From IMG/VR virus record IMGVR_UViG_3300024999_000053, positions 53,964 to 117,963 of that record: a stretch of DNA of 64,000 nucleotides, one strand, 5' to 3'. The position numbers and the translations under genes are program-made. Origin of the DNA: a virus. Below are positions 7,667-16,107 of this stretch, one piece after another. How positions within the stretch are numbered: the stretch's first letter is position 1; the number at the start of each line of letters is the position of its first letter. The notes beneath the pieces are model-generated. The model was not told the origin of the DNA. It saw nothing but the letters and a program-made list of their open reading frames with translations, and searched no databases.

Positions 7667-8788
7667 ATGGAAAATGTATTAACAAAAGTTTATGAAGAAC
7701 AAGAAGTAGCATTCAGAGAAAACAATGGACAAAGTGAAGTAAGAATTGATGAAGTGGCTAGATTTTGTGGTTGGACAGAAATTGCAAAAAGCGGAAATGA
7801 ATGCATTAAATGGGCAAGAGTCAATAAACATTTAGTTGATTTAGGAGCGTCGACAGTAGTGGCGACAGGTGATTTTATTCCAGAATACATTATGTATCCA
7901 CTTATAGGTAAAGCAAAAAATGATAGAGCAACACAATTTATGTTATGGGTAGGAAAGGTATTAGTAGAAATTAGACAGAATGGTGCTTATATTTCTCCAA
8001 ATATAACAGAAGAGCAAGAAATCAAGTTAGATAAATTCTCGACAAATAAAAAGATGAAGAATACATTCAAAACTTGTAATATAGAATCGATAGAGAATGA
8101 ATATCGTGAATGCATGATGTATCATAAAAATAAAGATGGTAAAGAGAAAAATGGTATTCAGAATATAATAATTAATGCTTTAAGTGACAGAAAACAAACA
8201 TTAATAGATAGTGGCAAAGGGTCTTTTGCTTTAGTTTTAGCAGAAGTTGTGAATACAATCTCAAAAAAGAAAACTGAAACTAGCAATAAGAGAAATGGAC
8301 AAACAATTAGATATAAGAATGGAATTATAGATAAGCAGACACAAATAATCAATGAAAAGGATGAGGAGTTAAATAATTTAGAAAGTAAACTGAATTATTA
8401 TGAACCAGAAGACTATGAATGGATTGAGTTAAATGTCCATCCATTTTCTCATAATTACATGACAAGCGCAGCAAAAGATTGGAATACTGGAAATCCAAAA
8501 ATCGTCAAGAGTGAAGGATATTACAAATGGCAAAATAAATTTCCATATCAAGAACTTCCTACATTTGATGATTTAGGAATAGATTTTAATAAAAGAGTTT
8601 GTGCTTGGTTTAGATTTGTTGCAAAATCAACTTTTGACCCAACTAATTGTTCAAAAACTGCATTAGATACTATATGTAAGTATTACGACGTAGATGATAA
8701 TAAAATAGAAATGATGGAGTGCAAGAAAATAAATAGTTGTAAAGAATTTTGGGAAGGAAAAATCTATATAGCATTTAGGAATCAATAA
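7667..8788 (+). CDS. BRO-N-type phage antirepressor-like protein
   Basis: A 373-residue protein. Residues 10-105 carry a BRO-N-like domain (VRIDEVARFCGWTEIA, then FIPEYIMYPLIGKA and ATQFMLWVGKVLVEIRQNG), found in prophage antirepressors that bind DNA or the repressor. The middle is a lysine-rich coiled coil (about 205-245), and the C-terminal 130 residues (YYEPEDYEWIELNVHPFS ...) form a domain I do not recognise. It likely acts in the lysis/lysogeny or plasmid/lytic switch. It is a single gene behind a structured leader. Confidence 0.65.
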   Translation: MENVLTKVYEEQEVAFRENNGQSEVRIDEVARFCGWTEIAKSGNECIKWARVNKHLVDLGASTVVATGDFIPEYIMYPLIGKAKNDRATQFMLWVGKVLVEIRQNGAYISPNITEEQEIKLDKFSTNKKMKNTFKTCNIESIENEYRECMMYHKNKDGKEKNGIQNIIINALSDRKQTLIDSGKGSFALVLAEVVNTISKKKTETSNKRNGQTIRYKNGIIDKQTQIINEKDEELNNLESKLNYYEPEDYEWIELNVHPFSHNYMTSAAKDWNTGNPKIVKSEGYYKWQNKFPYQELPTFDDLGIDFNKRVCAWFRFVAKSTFDPTNCSKTALDTICKYYDVDDNKIEMMECKKINSCKEFWEGKIYIAFRNQ

Positions 8789-8872
8789 TACATAAATAAA
8801 ATAATATTGAATAACGAGGGGTTGTCCGATCTGGACAACTCTTTAATAATCAATAAAAGGAGAAATAAAACA

Positions 8873-9136
8873 ATGCACACCTATTTAAAATTAAATGAAG
8901 AAAAGTTAGATTTATTGATTAAAGTATTACATGATTCACAATATGAAACTGAACATGAAAAGGTCATAGCAAATGAATTATATGAGAAATTTAGACATTT
9001 GTGTTTAGATAATTTTTATAATCTTGGTGAAGGTTGGGATGATGAAGAGGAAGATGTGGATGAGAATTGTGAAAATGATTTATCTCTTGTGAAGAAAAAG
9101 GATATAGCAGGTTATGATGATGATTTGGGTTGGTAA
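8873..9136 (+). CDS. Small acidic protein
   Basis: An 87-residue protein from the ATG 10 nt after AAAGGAG; this start is preferred to in-frame codons upstream, which lack an SD. The C-terminus is highly acidic (GWDDEEEDVDENCENDL), a composition seen in DNA-mimic or nucleoid-interacting phage proteins, but nothing more specific supports that. A hairpin (GTTGTCC...GGACAAC) sits in its leader at about 8821-8839. Confidence 0.5.
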   Translation: MHTYLKLNEEKLDLLIKVLHDSQYETEHEKVIANELYEKFRHLCLDNFYNLGEGWDDEEEDVDENCENDLSLVKKKDIAGYDDDLGW

Positions 9137-9230
9137 TACTTGTCCAATTTAATTATGTACAGATAGAACGCATATCCTATTAGTAAATTAATAAATAAAG
9201 TTAACAAATAAAATATTTCAATAGAAATTG

Positions 9231-9264
9231 AGACATTTCATTAATTTGAAGTGTCTTTTATTTG
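9231..9264 (+). terminator. Rho-independent terminator
   Basis: AGACATTTCA (9231-9240) pairs with TGAAGTGTCT (9247-9256, one G-U pair) followed by TTTATTTG. It terminates the small acidic gene. Confidence 0.7.
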
Positions 9265-9280
9265 TGTTGAAATAACACAT

Positions 9281-9346
9281 AAGCAGACTAGGATAGGCCA
9301 TCCGAAAGAAACACTCGCCTTAGTGTTTTTGTCTGCTTCTATTTTT
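9281..9346 (+). ncRNA. Three-way-junction RNA element 2
   Basis: The outer stem AAGCAGAC (9281-9288) pairs with GTCTGCTT (9331-9338). Internal hairpins are GGAT/ATCC (9291-9294/9300-9303, loop AGGCC) and AAACACT/AGTGTTT (9309-9315/9322-9328, loop CGCCTT). The loop bases AGGC and GCCT are complementary and could form a loop-loop contact. A CTATTTTTT tail follows. It lies in the leader of the AEP primase gene. Confidence 0.55.
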
Positions 9347-9385
9347 TAATAATTAAGGCAAATAATAAAAGAAGGCGGTATAAAA

Positions 9386-11242
9386 ATGATTAAATGTATG
9401 TTAGACAGAAAGACTTTTGCAAAGAAACCAAATGGATTTGAATCTAGTGGAATCCAACTAAGATTAATTAAAACAGAAATAGAAATTGAAGAATTAGCAA
9501 ATTTATTGTGCAATGGAGCAACATTTAAACCTGCATATCTTAATGGTACTAAAAGTAAAGATTGGATCAGTCAACAAATATTTGCTTTAGATTTTGATGA
9601 AGGGACTACTATTGCTAAAGAGTTAGAAAGATGTAAGGAGTTAAATATTAATCCAGTATTCGGGTATAAAACATTTTCTTATACAGAATATAAAGAGAAA
9701 TTTAGACTAGTATTTTGTAATAATGAAGTAATAACTGATGTTGAGATAAGGAATGACTTTCAAAATCTATTAATTAAATTATTCTCTAATAGTGATAGTG
9801 TTACTTTTGATCCTACTAGACTATTCTTTGGAGGTAAAGGGTTAATAGAGTGTAATTATAATAATAAAATAAATGTTAAAGAAATAATGGAAAATAATAA
9901 AGATTTATTAAATGAAATAAATAATGATAATAATAAATCTCTTTCTTCTTCAAATAAATCATCTAAGGGTAAATTGAGCTTTCTCAATACTAATACACTA
10001 AACTCTTCTTCTATTAGTATTGCAGAAGCTCACACTCCTACCCCTATGGGCGTTACAGGTGTTTTAGGGAATATTGAGGCTATAAAATCCCTTGATATTG
10101 TTGCTATGAAGGAAATTCTTAATATTGATGAAGAATTTAAAACAATATGTACTAATAAGCAAGAAGTTTATAATTATATGAATGGAATAGACTTGTGTGA
10201 ATTTACAAATATCTATGGAATGATAAATTGTATTCTACCAGAACACGAAGATGATACACCTTCTGCTCATATCTATGAAACAGATAATGGTACTCAGATA
10301 TATAAGTGTTTTGGATGTAAAGCAAAATATACAATAATATCGTTAGTAGAGAAATTAGCAAAATGTAAAAGAGTCAAAGCTATAGAATTTATTAAACAGG
10401 TTTATAATATTGAATTGCAACAAACTGAATGGCAAAAAGAACAATTAGAAATACTCGATACGAATATAGAATTATTGTTGTCCGATGAATTTAAGGAGAT
10501 TTATCCACAGTTACATTCATTAATAAGGACTAGGAAATCTAATCTCATTGCATTAAATAATTATGCCAAGATGAATGTTAAGGACGAGGATTTTAGTCTA
10601 GATGGAAATCCATTATTCTTTGTATCTTTAAATAATTTGATGGACGTATTTGGATCAAAAGATAAAACTAGAACATCTCAAAGTATTACATTATTTACTT
10701 TACTTAGTTTACTTAATAAAATTCCTCATGATAATTTGCCAGAAGAAACTTTAAAGAAAGCAAAACATATTGCTGCAAAATATAAGCATAAGAAGTTGGT
10801 TAATTATTATAGTATTGATCAATATGGAACAGAAACTTTAGAAGAAAGTAATAAGATTGCTATTTTATTAAAGGAAAACAATATTTCTTTGAAGGGTTTG
10901 TCAAGAGAATATTTACTGAGGACTTTTGGCGTAGAATTTACTAATAAGGTATTCCCTCAATATGAATATGAGAATAATTTAGGAACAACAGAACAATCCG
11001 ATGAAAATAGTAGTAGATTAGTTGGATACATATTGAAAGGAATAGAGGTACAAGGATATGTATTAGAGAAAGATTTAAAAGTAAATGGTATGACTGAGAA
11101 TCAATGGAGACGTAGTATTCAGGAAATATTGGATAGTTATGGATTGGTAAAGGTGACTGCTAATAAGGAGATTAAAGAAAAATATAATATTGATTGTCCT
11201 GTTAGAAGTTATCCTAAAATTATTATTAAGAGGGATAACTAA
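9386..11242 (+). CDS. AEP-type primase with CHC2 zinc finger
   Basis: A 618-residue protein. The N-terminal half has archaeo-eukaryotic primase (PrimPol) features: QIFALDFDEG with metal-binding Asp69 and Asp71, KFRLVF, and FDPTRLFFGGKG (142-152). After a Ser/Asn-rich linker (about 170-215) comes a CHC2-like zinc finger (Cys282, His287, Cys308, Cys311) normally found in DnaG primases. The remainder is helical and ends in a basic DNA-binding-like region. It would make primers at an origin, distinct from the DnaG-like primase at 54643-55725. The SD is AAGGCGG. A GIY-YIG gene follows 2 nt later. Confidence 0.7.
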   Translation: MIKCMLDRKTFAKKPNGFESSGIQLRLIKTEIEIEELANLLCNGATFKPAYLNGTKSKDWISQQIFALDFDEGTTIAKELERCKELNINPVFGYKTFSYTEYKEKFRLVFCNNEVITDVEIRNDFQNLLIKLFSNSDSVTFDPTRLFFGGKGLIECNYNNKINVKEIMENNKDLLNEINNDNNKSLSSSNKSSKGKLSFLNTNTLNSSSISIAEAHTPTPMGVTGVLGNIEAIKSLDIVAMKEILNIDEEFKTICTNKQEVYNYMNGIDLCEFTNIYGMINCILPEHEDDTPSAHIYETDNGTQIYKCFGCKAKYTIISLVEKLAKCKRVKAIEFIKQVYNIELQQTEWQKEQLEILDTNIELLLSDEFKEIYPQLHSLIRTRKSNLIALNNYAKMNVKDEDFSLDGNPLFFVSLNNLMDVFGSKDKTRTSQSITLFTLLSLLNKIPHDNLPEETLKKAKHIAAKYKHKKLVNYYSIDQYGTETLEESNKIAILLKENNISLKGLSREYLLRTFGVEFTNKVFPQYEYENNLGTTEQSDENSSRLVGYILKGIEVQGYVLEKDLKVNGMTENQWRRSIQEILDSYGLVKVTANKEIKEKYNIDCPVRSYPKIIIKRDN

Positions 11243-11243
11243 T

Positions 11244-11966
11244 ATGCAGAATAATTTAGTTTATAAATTCTATAATAGCAATAATGAATTACTTTATGTT
11301 GGTATCACAAATAGTATGAAACTTAGGCTAAAGCAACACAAGCAAGATAAAGAATGGTTTACTGAAATCAAAAAAATATGTGTTAGTGATAAAATGACTA
11401 GGAATGAAGCACATATCTATGAAATATACTATATTGCAAATGAAAATCCAAAATATAATGTAGACTATATCAATGGTGGCAAGGTAAGTTTTATGATGGG
11501 TGAATTATCATTCAAAGAATATAAAAAAGAGAAGAGAAAGAAGATAGACGTTGATGTTGTTTTGAGAATGTATAATGAAGGTAAATCAATAGATGAAATA
11601 GCCACAGAATTAAAATACTCTACTGAATACATTACTCAAAACTTGAGATCAAAATTAATAGAATTAGGGGAAGTAAAACCAAATCGTAGAAATGGGAAAA
11701 ATGAAAGATTTGAAATGTTTGTTAATTGTCTTACATACTTGTCTAATAAAAAATATTTTACAATAGAAGATATTGTATATAAGTTCATGAATGATTATGA
11801 ATGTACAGAGGAAACTGCAAAAACATATTATAAAGACGAGTTTGCAGTTTTACTTATTGAAGAGGTTAATAAAATAGGTTTGAAAAGAATTAGAGCGAAT
11901 AAGATAATTAAAGAGCAATTTGGAATGATAGGGGATGGGTATCCATTTATTATTTGTGAAATTTAA
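11244..11966 (+). CDS. GIY-YIG nuclease with helix-turn-helix
   Basis: A 240-residue protein. The N-terminal GIY-YIG domain shows VYKFY, LLYVGITN and the downstream Glu of EAHIYEIYYI. A helix-turn-helix segment follows (KSIDEIATELKYSTEYIT, about 113-130), with a second possible one near the C-terminus. It starts 9-10 nt after GAGGG, right behind the primase stop. A free-standing homing-type nuclease is likely. The upstream in-frame codons inside the primase gene lack an SD and were not used. Confidence 0.7.
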   Translation: MQNNLVYKFYNSNNELLYVGITNSMKLRLKQHKQDKEWFTEIKKICVSDKMTRNEAHIYEIYYIANENPKYNVDYINGGKVSFMMGELSFKEYKKEKRKKIDVDVVLRMYNEGKSIDEIATELKYSTEYITQNLRSKLIELGEVKPNRRNGKNERFEMFVNCLTYLSNKKYFTIEDIVYKFMNDYECTEETAKTYYKDEFAVLLIEEVNKIGLKRIRANKIIKEQFGMIGDGYPFIICEI

Positions 11967-11996
11967 TAATAAATCAATAAAAGGAGTGGATACTTA

Positions 11997-12221
11997 ATGA
12001 GTAACAATTGCAAATACTGTTCTAATAATAAATCTGATGAGATTAATGAGATTATTATTTCAAATAAAGATAATATATGGAATGAAGATGAAGAATTTTT
12101 CATTTATATAGAAGACAATTTAATGATTATGTTGGAAGCAGACGATAATGGTTCAAGTTATCTTGGAGATAGGGTAATTAATTATTGTCCAATGTGTGGA
12201 AGGAAATTGAATGATAAGTAA
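11997..12221 (+). CDS. Small zinc-ribbon protein
   Basis: A 74-residue protein with CKYC at its start and CPMCG near its end (YCPMCGRKL), a two-knuckle zinc ribbon common among small phage proteins of unknown role. The centre is acidic. Good SD (AAAGGAGTGG). Confidence 0.65.
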   Translation: MSNNCKYCSNNKSDEINEIIISNKDNIWNEDEEFFIYIEDNLMIMLEADDNGSSYLGDRVINYCPMCGRKLNDK

Positions 12222-12241
12222 GTTATAAATAAATATCCCCA

Positions 12242-12270
12242 TTGACATAAATATAAAAATAATGTTACAA
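12242..12270 (+). promoter_or_regulatory. Sigma-A-type promoter of a putative small RNA
   Basis: TTGACA (12242-12247), 17-nt spacer, TTACAA (12265-12270). It lies directly downstream of the zinc-ribbon gene, with no SD or ORF before the terminator at 12328-12367. Confidence 0.6.
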
Positions 12271-12276
12271 TACATT

Positions 12277-12367
12277 TGTAAATGATTCATTATTATTTTC
12301 CATTTCATTTACACTCTCTTTCTTTGTGAGGGAGTTCTAATTTTATTAGGATTCCCTCTATTTTTTT
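12277..12367 (+). ncRNA. Candidate small RNA of about 90 nt
   Basis: The segment between the promoter and a strong terminator. The 5' part can form TGTAAATG/CATTTACA. The terminator is GAGGGAGTTCTAAT (12328-12341) / ATTAGGATTCCCTC (12345-12358) followed by TATTTTTTT. No start codon with an SD lies inside. The remaining 12368-12528 is very AT-rich with short dyads (such as ATTATGAATCATAAT) and shows no gene. Confidence 0.5.
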
Positions 12368-12528
12368 CTTTTTATTAGTTTCTAAACATTTATTATGAAT
12401 CATAATTTAAATCATGTTTCATAAATGATATTTCTAATAATAATTAATATGATAATTATCAAGATATTATAAATGATAATAAATATAATTACATATTCAA
12501 TTATTAATTAATGCAAAAATAAAATCCC

Positions 12529-12557
12529 TTGACTTCTGCACTAGATTGTGCTATGAT
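12529..12557 (+). promoter_or_regulatory. Sigma-A-type promoter
   Basis: TTGACT (12529-12534), 17-nt spacer, TATGAT (12552-12557) with an extended TG (TGCTATGAT). It is 35 nt upstream of the next start codon. Confidence 0.65.
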
Positions 12558-12591
12558 AAGTCATCTGAAATAAGGGGAGAGTGCTAATATT

Positions 12592-12894
12592 ATGTTAAGT
12601 TCTGTTATATATGGGGTACTGAATAAAGTTTTAGACATAACAGGAGAGGTAGATTGTAATTTAGTGGATAATTGTAGACTAGAATTAATGGTAGACAAAA
12701 TATCATGTGAAGATTTTGTTCAGAAGACCAAGCATTTTATACTAGAAGAAGATATTTTGAGCTACAATGAAAAAGATTCTAAATTTGTTTTAAAAGTTAC
12801 TATGAATTTAACAGAAGACTTTATAAACAAAGTAATCGCTTATGCAAAACAATATTGTTTAGAGGAATTTGAAGAAATGAAGAAAAATAAGTAA
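12592..12894 (+). CDS. Hypothetical protein
   Basis: A 100-residue protein with GGGGAGAG as SD and its own promoter and terminator (monocistronic). It appears mixed alpha/beta with a LEEDI/EEFEEMKK acidic-helical end and three Cys without a zinc pattern. No family recognised. Confidence 0.6.
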   Translation: MLSSVIYGVLNKVLDITGEVDCNLVDNCRLELMVDKISCEDFVQKTKHFILEEDILSYNEKDSKFVLKVTMNLTEDFINKVIAYAKQYCLEEFEEMKKNK

Positions 12895-12908
12895 GTAATT
12901 AACTGAAT

Positions 12909-12940
12909 AAAGGGGAATTAAATTTCCCTTTCCTCTTTTA
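12909..12940 (+). terminator. Rho-independent terminator
   Basis: AAAGGG (12909-12914) pairs with CCCTTT (12926-12931) around an AATT-rich loop and is followed by CCTCTTTTA. Confidence 0.6.
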
Positions 12941-12971
12941 CATTTGTATAAATACAAAAATAAAATTATCC

Positions 12972-13000
12972 TTGACAATAAAATATGCTAGTGGTATAGT
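12972..13000 (+). promoter_or_regulatory. Sigma-A-type promoter
   Basis: TTGACA (12972-12977), 17-nt spacer, TATAGT (12995-13000). It drives the short leader frame and the genes from 13127 onward. Confidence 0.7.
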
Positions 13001-13031
13001 TAGGACAAGAGAAAGCGAGGTGAGGGAATAT

Positions 13032-13061
13032 ATGATTGTATTAGCAGATATCAATACATAA
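13032..13061 (+). CDS. Possible nine-codon leader peptide
   Basis: ATG with the excellent SD GAGGTGAGGG gives MIVLADINT and a stop, just after the promoter and 66 nt before the next gene. It could be a leader peptide or a remnant. Confidence 0.25.
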   Translation: MIVLADINT

Positions 13062-13126
13062 ATTACAAAGTTTACAATCTCCATAAATTAAAAAATAAAA
13101 TAATAAACGAAAGAGGTAATTTGTAA

Positions 13127-13369
13127 ATGAATCAAAATATTATTAATGCAAAAGTTAAAATTGTAACAGTTGATGGAAAAGAATATATCCAATTAGAAGG
13201 TGATACAATGGTTGATGAAATGAGTGGTCGAATATTTGTTGCAAGAATGAGTTTAGAAGATGTAAAATATTCTGTTGGTATGGGAGAAGATGGTAATAGA
13301 ACTGGTGATATTACATTTAAACTTTCTCCCGATGAAAGTCATCAGATGGTGAGTTATAGTTTTAGGTAA
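13127..13369 (+). CDS. Hypothetical protein
   Basis: An 80-residue beta-rich protein (KVKIVTVDGKEYIQLEGD, RIFVARMSLEDVKYSVG) with GAGGTAA as SD. No family recognised. A hairpin without a U-tract (AGCAGAG/CTCTGCT, 13387-13408) follows. Confidence 0.55.
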   Translation: MNQNIINAKVKIVTVDGKEYIQLEGDTMVDEMSGRIFVARMSLEDVKYSVGMGEDGNRTGDITFKLSPDESHQMVSYSFR

Positions 13370-13454
13370 GTTAGTAAATTACCCATAGCAGAGGGGTTAT
13401 ACTCTGCTGATTAATTACTAAATGCACAAATAAATATATAGGAGATGATTTATT

Positions 13455-13745
13455 ATGATGCAATTTATACATGGATCAAGACAATTAATAGATAGTTTAG
13501 TTTGTAATTATTGTGAAATAAAATCTAATAATTATATTGAAGCAGAATATCGAGAAAATGAAGAATATGATGTAAAATGGTCTTGTGATAATTGTGGTAA
13601 AGAAAATAATATACATATGACTTCTACTATTAAGGGAGGTTTCGCACTTCCACCTAGTTATGGCAGAGAAATAATTGTAATGCCAAATTGGAAAGTTCTT
13701 AAAGAACATGTGATTGAATTACCAAAAGGTACATGTATTATTTAA
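13455..13745 (+). CDS. Small zinc-finger protein
   Basis: A 96-residue protein with CNYC (about residue 17) and CDNCGK (about 44), a probable zinc ribbon, followed by a short beta-rich tail. Second gene of this transcription unit. Function unknown. Confidence 0.55.
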   Translation: MMQFIHGSRQLIDSLVCNYCEIKSNNYIEAEYRENEEYDVKWSCDNCGKENNIHMTSTIKGGFALPPSYGREIIVMPNWKVLKEHVIELPKGTCII

Positions 13746-13810
13746 AATATAGTTTTAATAAAAGTAAAGTTAATAAATAAAATATACGGGAGAGAACTTG
13801 CAAGTGTAAT

Positions 13811-13837
13811 GGGTGGCCACCCTCCCTGATCAGGAGG
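13811..13837 (+). promoter_or_regulatory. Hairpin masking the ribosome binding site of the GIY-YIG gene
   Basis: A perfect palindrome GGGTGGCCACCC (13811-13822) runs into CCTCC-CTGATCA-GGAGG (13821-13837), whose 3' arm is the SD of the nuclease gene. Masking the SD would keep nuclease synthesis low, as is known for some T4 homing endonucleases. Confidence 0.5.
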
Positions 13838-13848
13838 ATGATTTAATA

Positions 13849-14847
13849 TTGGAAGAGAACGTTTTTATGGTTGAATACATAATTGAGAATGGTTTAGATA
13901 AATTAGCATATGGTTTTATTTATATAACTACTAATTTAATTAATGAGAAGAAATATATTGGTCAAAAGATTTTTGACGATTATGGAAATGGTAGATGGAG
14001 GAAATATTTAGGTAGTGGGAAATATTACAAAAGAGCAGAAAGTTTATATGGAAAAGATAATTTTTCCAGAATTATTGTTGCAATTGCTTATTCTAAAGAA
14101 GAACTTAATGAGTTAGAAATGATATTTATAAAAAAATATAATGCCGTAAAAAATATAAATTTTTACAATATAACCGAAGGAGGAGGTGGAATGTCAGGAT
14201 ATCGTCTATCAGAAGAAACTATTCAAAAAATACGTAAGAAAAATTTAAATATGTCTAAAGAGACAAAGGATAAAATGAGTAAATCAGCAAAAGGTAAAAT
14301 TGTCTCAGAAGAAACAAAGCAAAGAATGAGTGCATCTCACTTTGGAAATAAACACTCAAAAGATACTATACAAAAAATGAAAAAACCAAAAACCGAAGAA
14401 CATAAATTAAAAGTCGGTTTGGCGTTAAGGGGGAGAAAAAGAACAGAAGAACACAATAGAAAATTAAGTATCGCATTAAAAGGAAAGAAACACTCTTTAG
14501 AAACCATAGAGAAATTTAAATTAATACAAAAAGGTGAAAGAAACCCAATGTATGGTAAACATCATTCAAATGAAACAAAAAATAGAATTCGTAAATCAAA
14601 AATTGGACGCTGTTTAGGAGAGGATAACCCCAATGCAAAAAAAGTTATATGTATCAACACATTTAAAATATTTTCAACTCTAAAAGAAGGAGCCAGTTTT
14701 TATAATGTTTGTGAATCAAGTATATCACTATGTTGTAACAAAAAGTTAAAATCAGCAGGTAAACATCCAATTACAAATGAAAAATTAGTCTGGCAATATT
14801 ATTCAGAATACATAAAGTCAAACCCTCCACTTCCAACTGCAATATGA
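13849..14847 (+). CDS. GIY-YIG homing endonuclease with NUMOD3 and NUMOD1 modules
   Basis: 332 residues from a TTG 11 nt after AGGAGG; an ATG 18 nt later is the alternative. The GIY-YIG core is GFIYITTNLINEKKYIGQ, followed by NFSRIIVAIA and an ELEMIFIKKYNA helix with the catalytic Glu. Three to five NUMOD3-like repeats follow (SEETKQRM, KHSLETIEK, NPMYGKHHSNETK), and a C-terminal NUMOD1 helix-turn-helix (VICINTFKIFSTLKEGASFY). This is the SegA/I-TevI-like arrangement of a free-standing homing endonuclease. The NUMOD1 end closely resembles those of the two Vsr-like nucleases in this window, showing module exchange. Confidence 0.85.
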   Translation: MEENVFMVEYIIENGLDKLAYGFIYITTNLINEKKYIGQKIFDDYGNGRWRKYLGSGKYYKRAESLYGKDNFSRIIVAIAYSKEELNELEMIFIKKYNAVKNINFYNITEGGGGMSGYRLSEETIQKIRKKNLNMSKETKDKMSKSAKGKIVSEETKQRMSASHFGNKHSKDTIQKMKKPKTEEHKLKVGLALRGRKRTEEHNRKLSIALKGKKHSLETIEKFKLIQKGERNPMYGKHHSNETKNRIRKSKIGRCLGEDNPNAKKVICINTFKIFSTLKEGASFYNVCESSISLCCNKKLKSAGKHPITNEKLVWQYYSEYIKSNPPLPTAI

Positions 14848-14889
14848 CCAAATACATAAATAAATTATTCTATCCATTAAAGCAAATTT

Positions 14890-14968
14890 TGAGGACTAAC
14901 AATTAGATAGTGCAATATCTAATAAAAGTAAAAGAATACTCACTCCTCTACTTTTAAGTTAGTCCTCA
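14890..14968 (+). ncRNA. Three-way-junction RNA element 3
   Basis: TGAGGACTAAC (14890-14900) pairs with GTTAGTCCTCA (14958-14968). Internal hairpins are TTAGATA/TATCTAA (14903-14909/14916-14922) and AAAAGTA/TACTTTT (14924-14930/14949-14955). No U-tract follows on the + strand, so it is not simply a terminator. It lies between the homing endonuclease and the next gene. Confidence 0.5.
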
Positions 14969-15012
14969 TTAATATAAATAATTTATTATAAATTGGATGA
15001 GGTGATATAAAA

Positions 15013-15384
15013 ATAAAAATCGAAATAGGAAGCACAAGAATAGTTTTTGTATTTAATAAATTTGTGATTAAAATTCCTAATCTATTCGTTCAATATGACC
15101 ATTTTCTTTATGGATTATTAGCAAATTTAAAAGAAAAGAATATGTCAGGTAAACATAAAGATTTAGCAAAAGTCTTTTATTGCAATAATCTTGGAATATT
15201 TTTAATTATGGAAAAAGCAGAAGTTGTATTAAATGATATAGACATTGGTGAGTTTTGTGATTTATTAACTGATAAATATAAGGATGATAAATTAAAAGAA
15301 TTTATGTTGTCGGATTGGAAACCTAGTAACTGGGGTTATATACGAGGGAGATTAGTAAAAATTGATTATGGAGATTTTAAGTAA
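15013..15384 (+). CDS. Hypothetical phage protein with ATA start
   Basis: 123 residues. The frame has no ATG, GTG or TTG near the SD; GAGGTG is followed after 8 nt by ATA (15013). The sequence from that ATA (KIEIGSTRIVFVFNKFVIKIP) reads as a natural N-terminus, whereas the first GTG (15064) would cut off the first beta strands and has no SD. The body includes a kinase-like DWKPSNWGY stretch that resembles the hydrophobic cores of phage proteins of unknown role. Low-efficiency initiation at AUA is inferred. Confidence 0.6.
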   Translation: MKIEIGSTRIVFVFNKFVIKIPNLFVQYDHFLYGLLANLKEKNMSGKHKDLAKVFYCNNLGIFLIMEKAEVVLNDIDIGEFCDLLTDKYKDDKLKEFMLSDWKPSNWGYIRGRLVKIDYGDFK

Positions 15385-15428
15385 GTTTAAGAAGGATTAA
15401 TTATATTAATTTAAGGAGGTGATATAAA

Positions 15429-15539
15429 ATGGAAACTATTAAATTATCTATTGAAGAAGTTATTAAAATATTGGAATCTAAGACAGATAAAGATCAAAAT
15501 ACTTTTAAAATAATAAATGCATTGAAAGGACTTGAATAA
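15429..15539 (+). CDS. Small helical protein
   Basis: A 36-residue product with a perfect SD (AAGGAGGTGATATAAA-ATG) whose TAA is followed directly by the next ATG. It is helical and charged (IEEVIKILESKTDKDQ). No family recognised. Confidence 0.55.
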   Translation: METIKLSIEEVIKILESKTDKDQNTFKIINALKGLE

Positions 15540-15833
15540 ATGAATGAAATAAGTAAAGAAGAAAGACAAGTAATTATTGATAATTTTAATTATGAACATA
15601 ATAAATTATTTTTAAGAATGGAGTACAAACCAATTATCGATCAGATTTTAGACTTATTATCTGACAATAAAATAACTCTTGATAATGCTATTTCTATCTT
15701 AGATTGGACAAAAGATGAAATAGAGAATATGAAAATTGTTAGGGGAGGAAATGTGCCAAAATATTTCAGTTCAGCTCATTATATTAATTCTGTAAATTGT
15801 GTAGGTCAATGTGTCAAGGATGTAATGGAATAA
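15540..15833 (+). CDS. Hypothetical protein
   Basis: A 97-residue mostly helical protein, translationally coupled to the preceding small gene (TAA-ATG adjacent). EERQVIIDNFNYEHNK and ISILDWTKDEIENM helices; two C-terminal Cys. No family recognised. Confidence 0.55.
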   Translation: MNEISKEERQVIIDNFNYEHNKLFLRMEYKPIIDQILDLLSDNKITLDNAISILDWTKDEIENMKIVRGGNVPKYFSSAHYINSVNCVGQCVKDVME

Positions 15834-15875
15834 GAGACTGTATTTAAATTATTAAGTAGTAAAAGAGGTGATATA

Positions 15876-16016
15876 ATGGAAAAGTTTTTAAATGAATTGA
15901 GTTCAGTTTGGAATGATTTTTCAGATGAGGCGAGAGATAATTGGGCAATATTGCTTGGTGGTAAGAATGGTAAGAGTGAAGTTATGGCTATTATGAGTAA
16001 GGAAGATGATATATAA
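15876..16016 (+). CDS. Small protein resembling a tape-measure fragment
   Basis: 46 residues from ATG with SD AGAGGTG. The sequence SSVWNDFSDEARDNWAILLG and the following GGKNGKSEVMAIM resemble a short segment often repeated in phage tail tape-measure proteins, but here it stands alone. It may be a remnant. A small hairpin (AGAGTG/CACTCT, 16018-16036) follows. Confidence 0.4.
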   Translation: MEKFLNELSSVWNDFSDEARDNWAILLGGKNGKSEVMAIMSKEDDI

Positions 16017-16107
16017 AAGAGTGCTGGTAACACTCTCTGGGAAATAATTTATGTAGTGAGAGCAAATAAAAATAAATGGGTGATGGCCGACATTAAGGAG
16101 AAAATAT

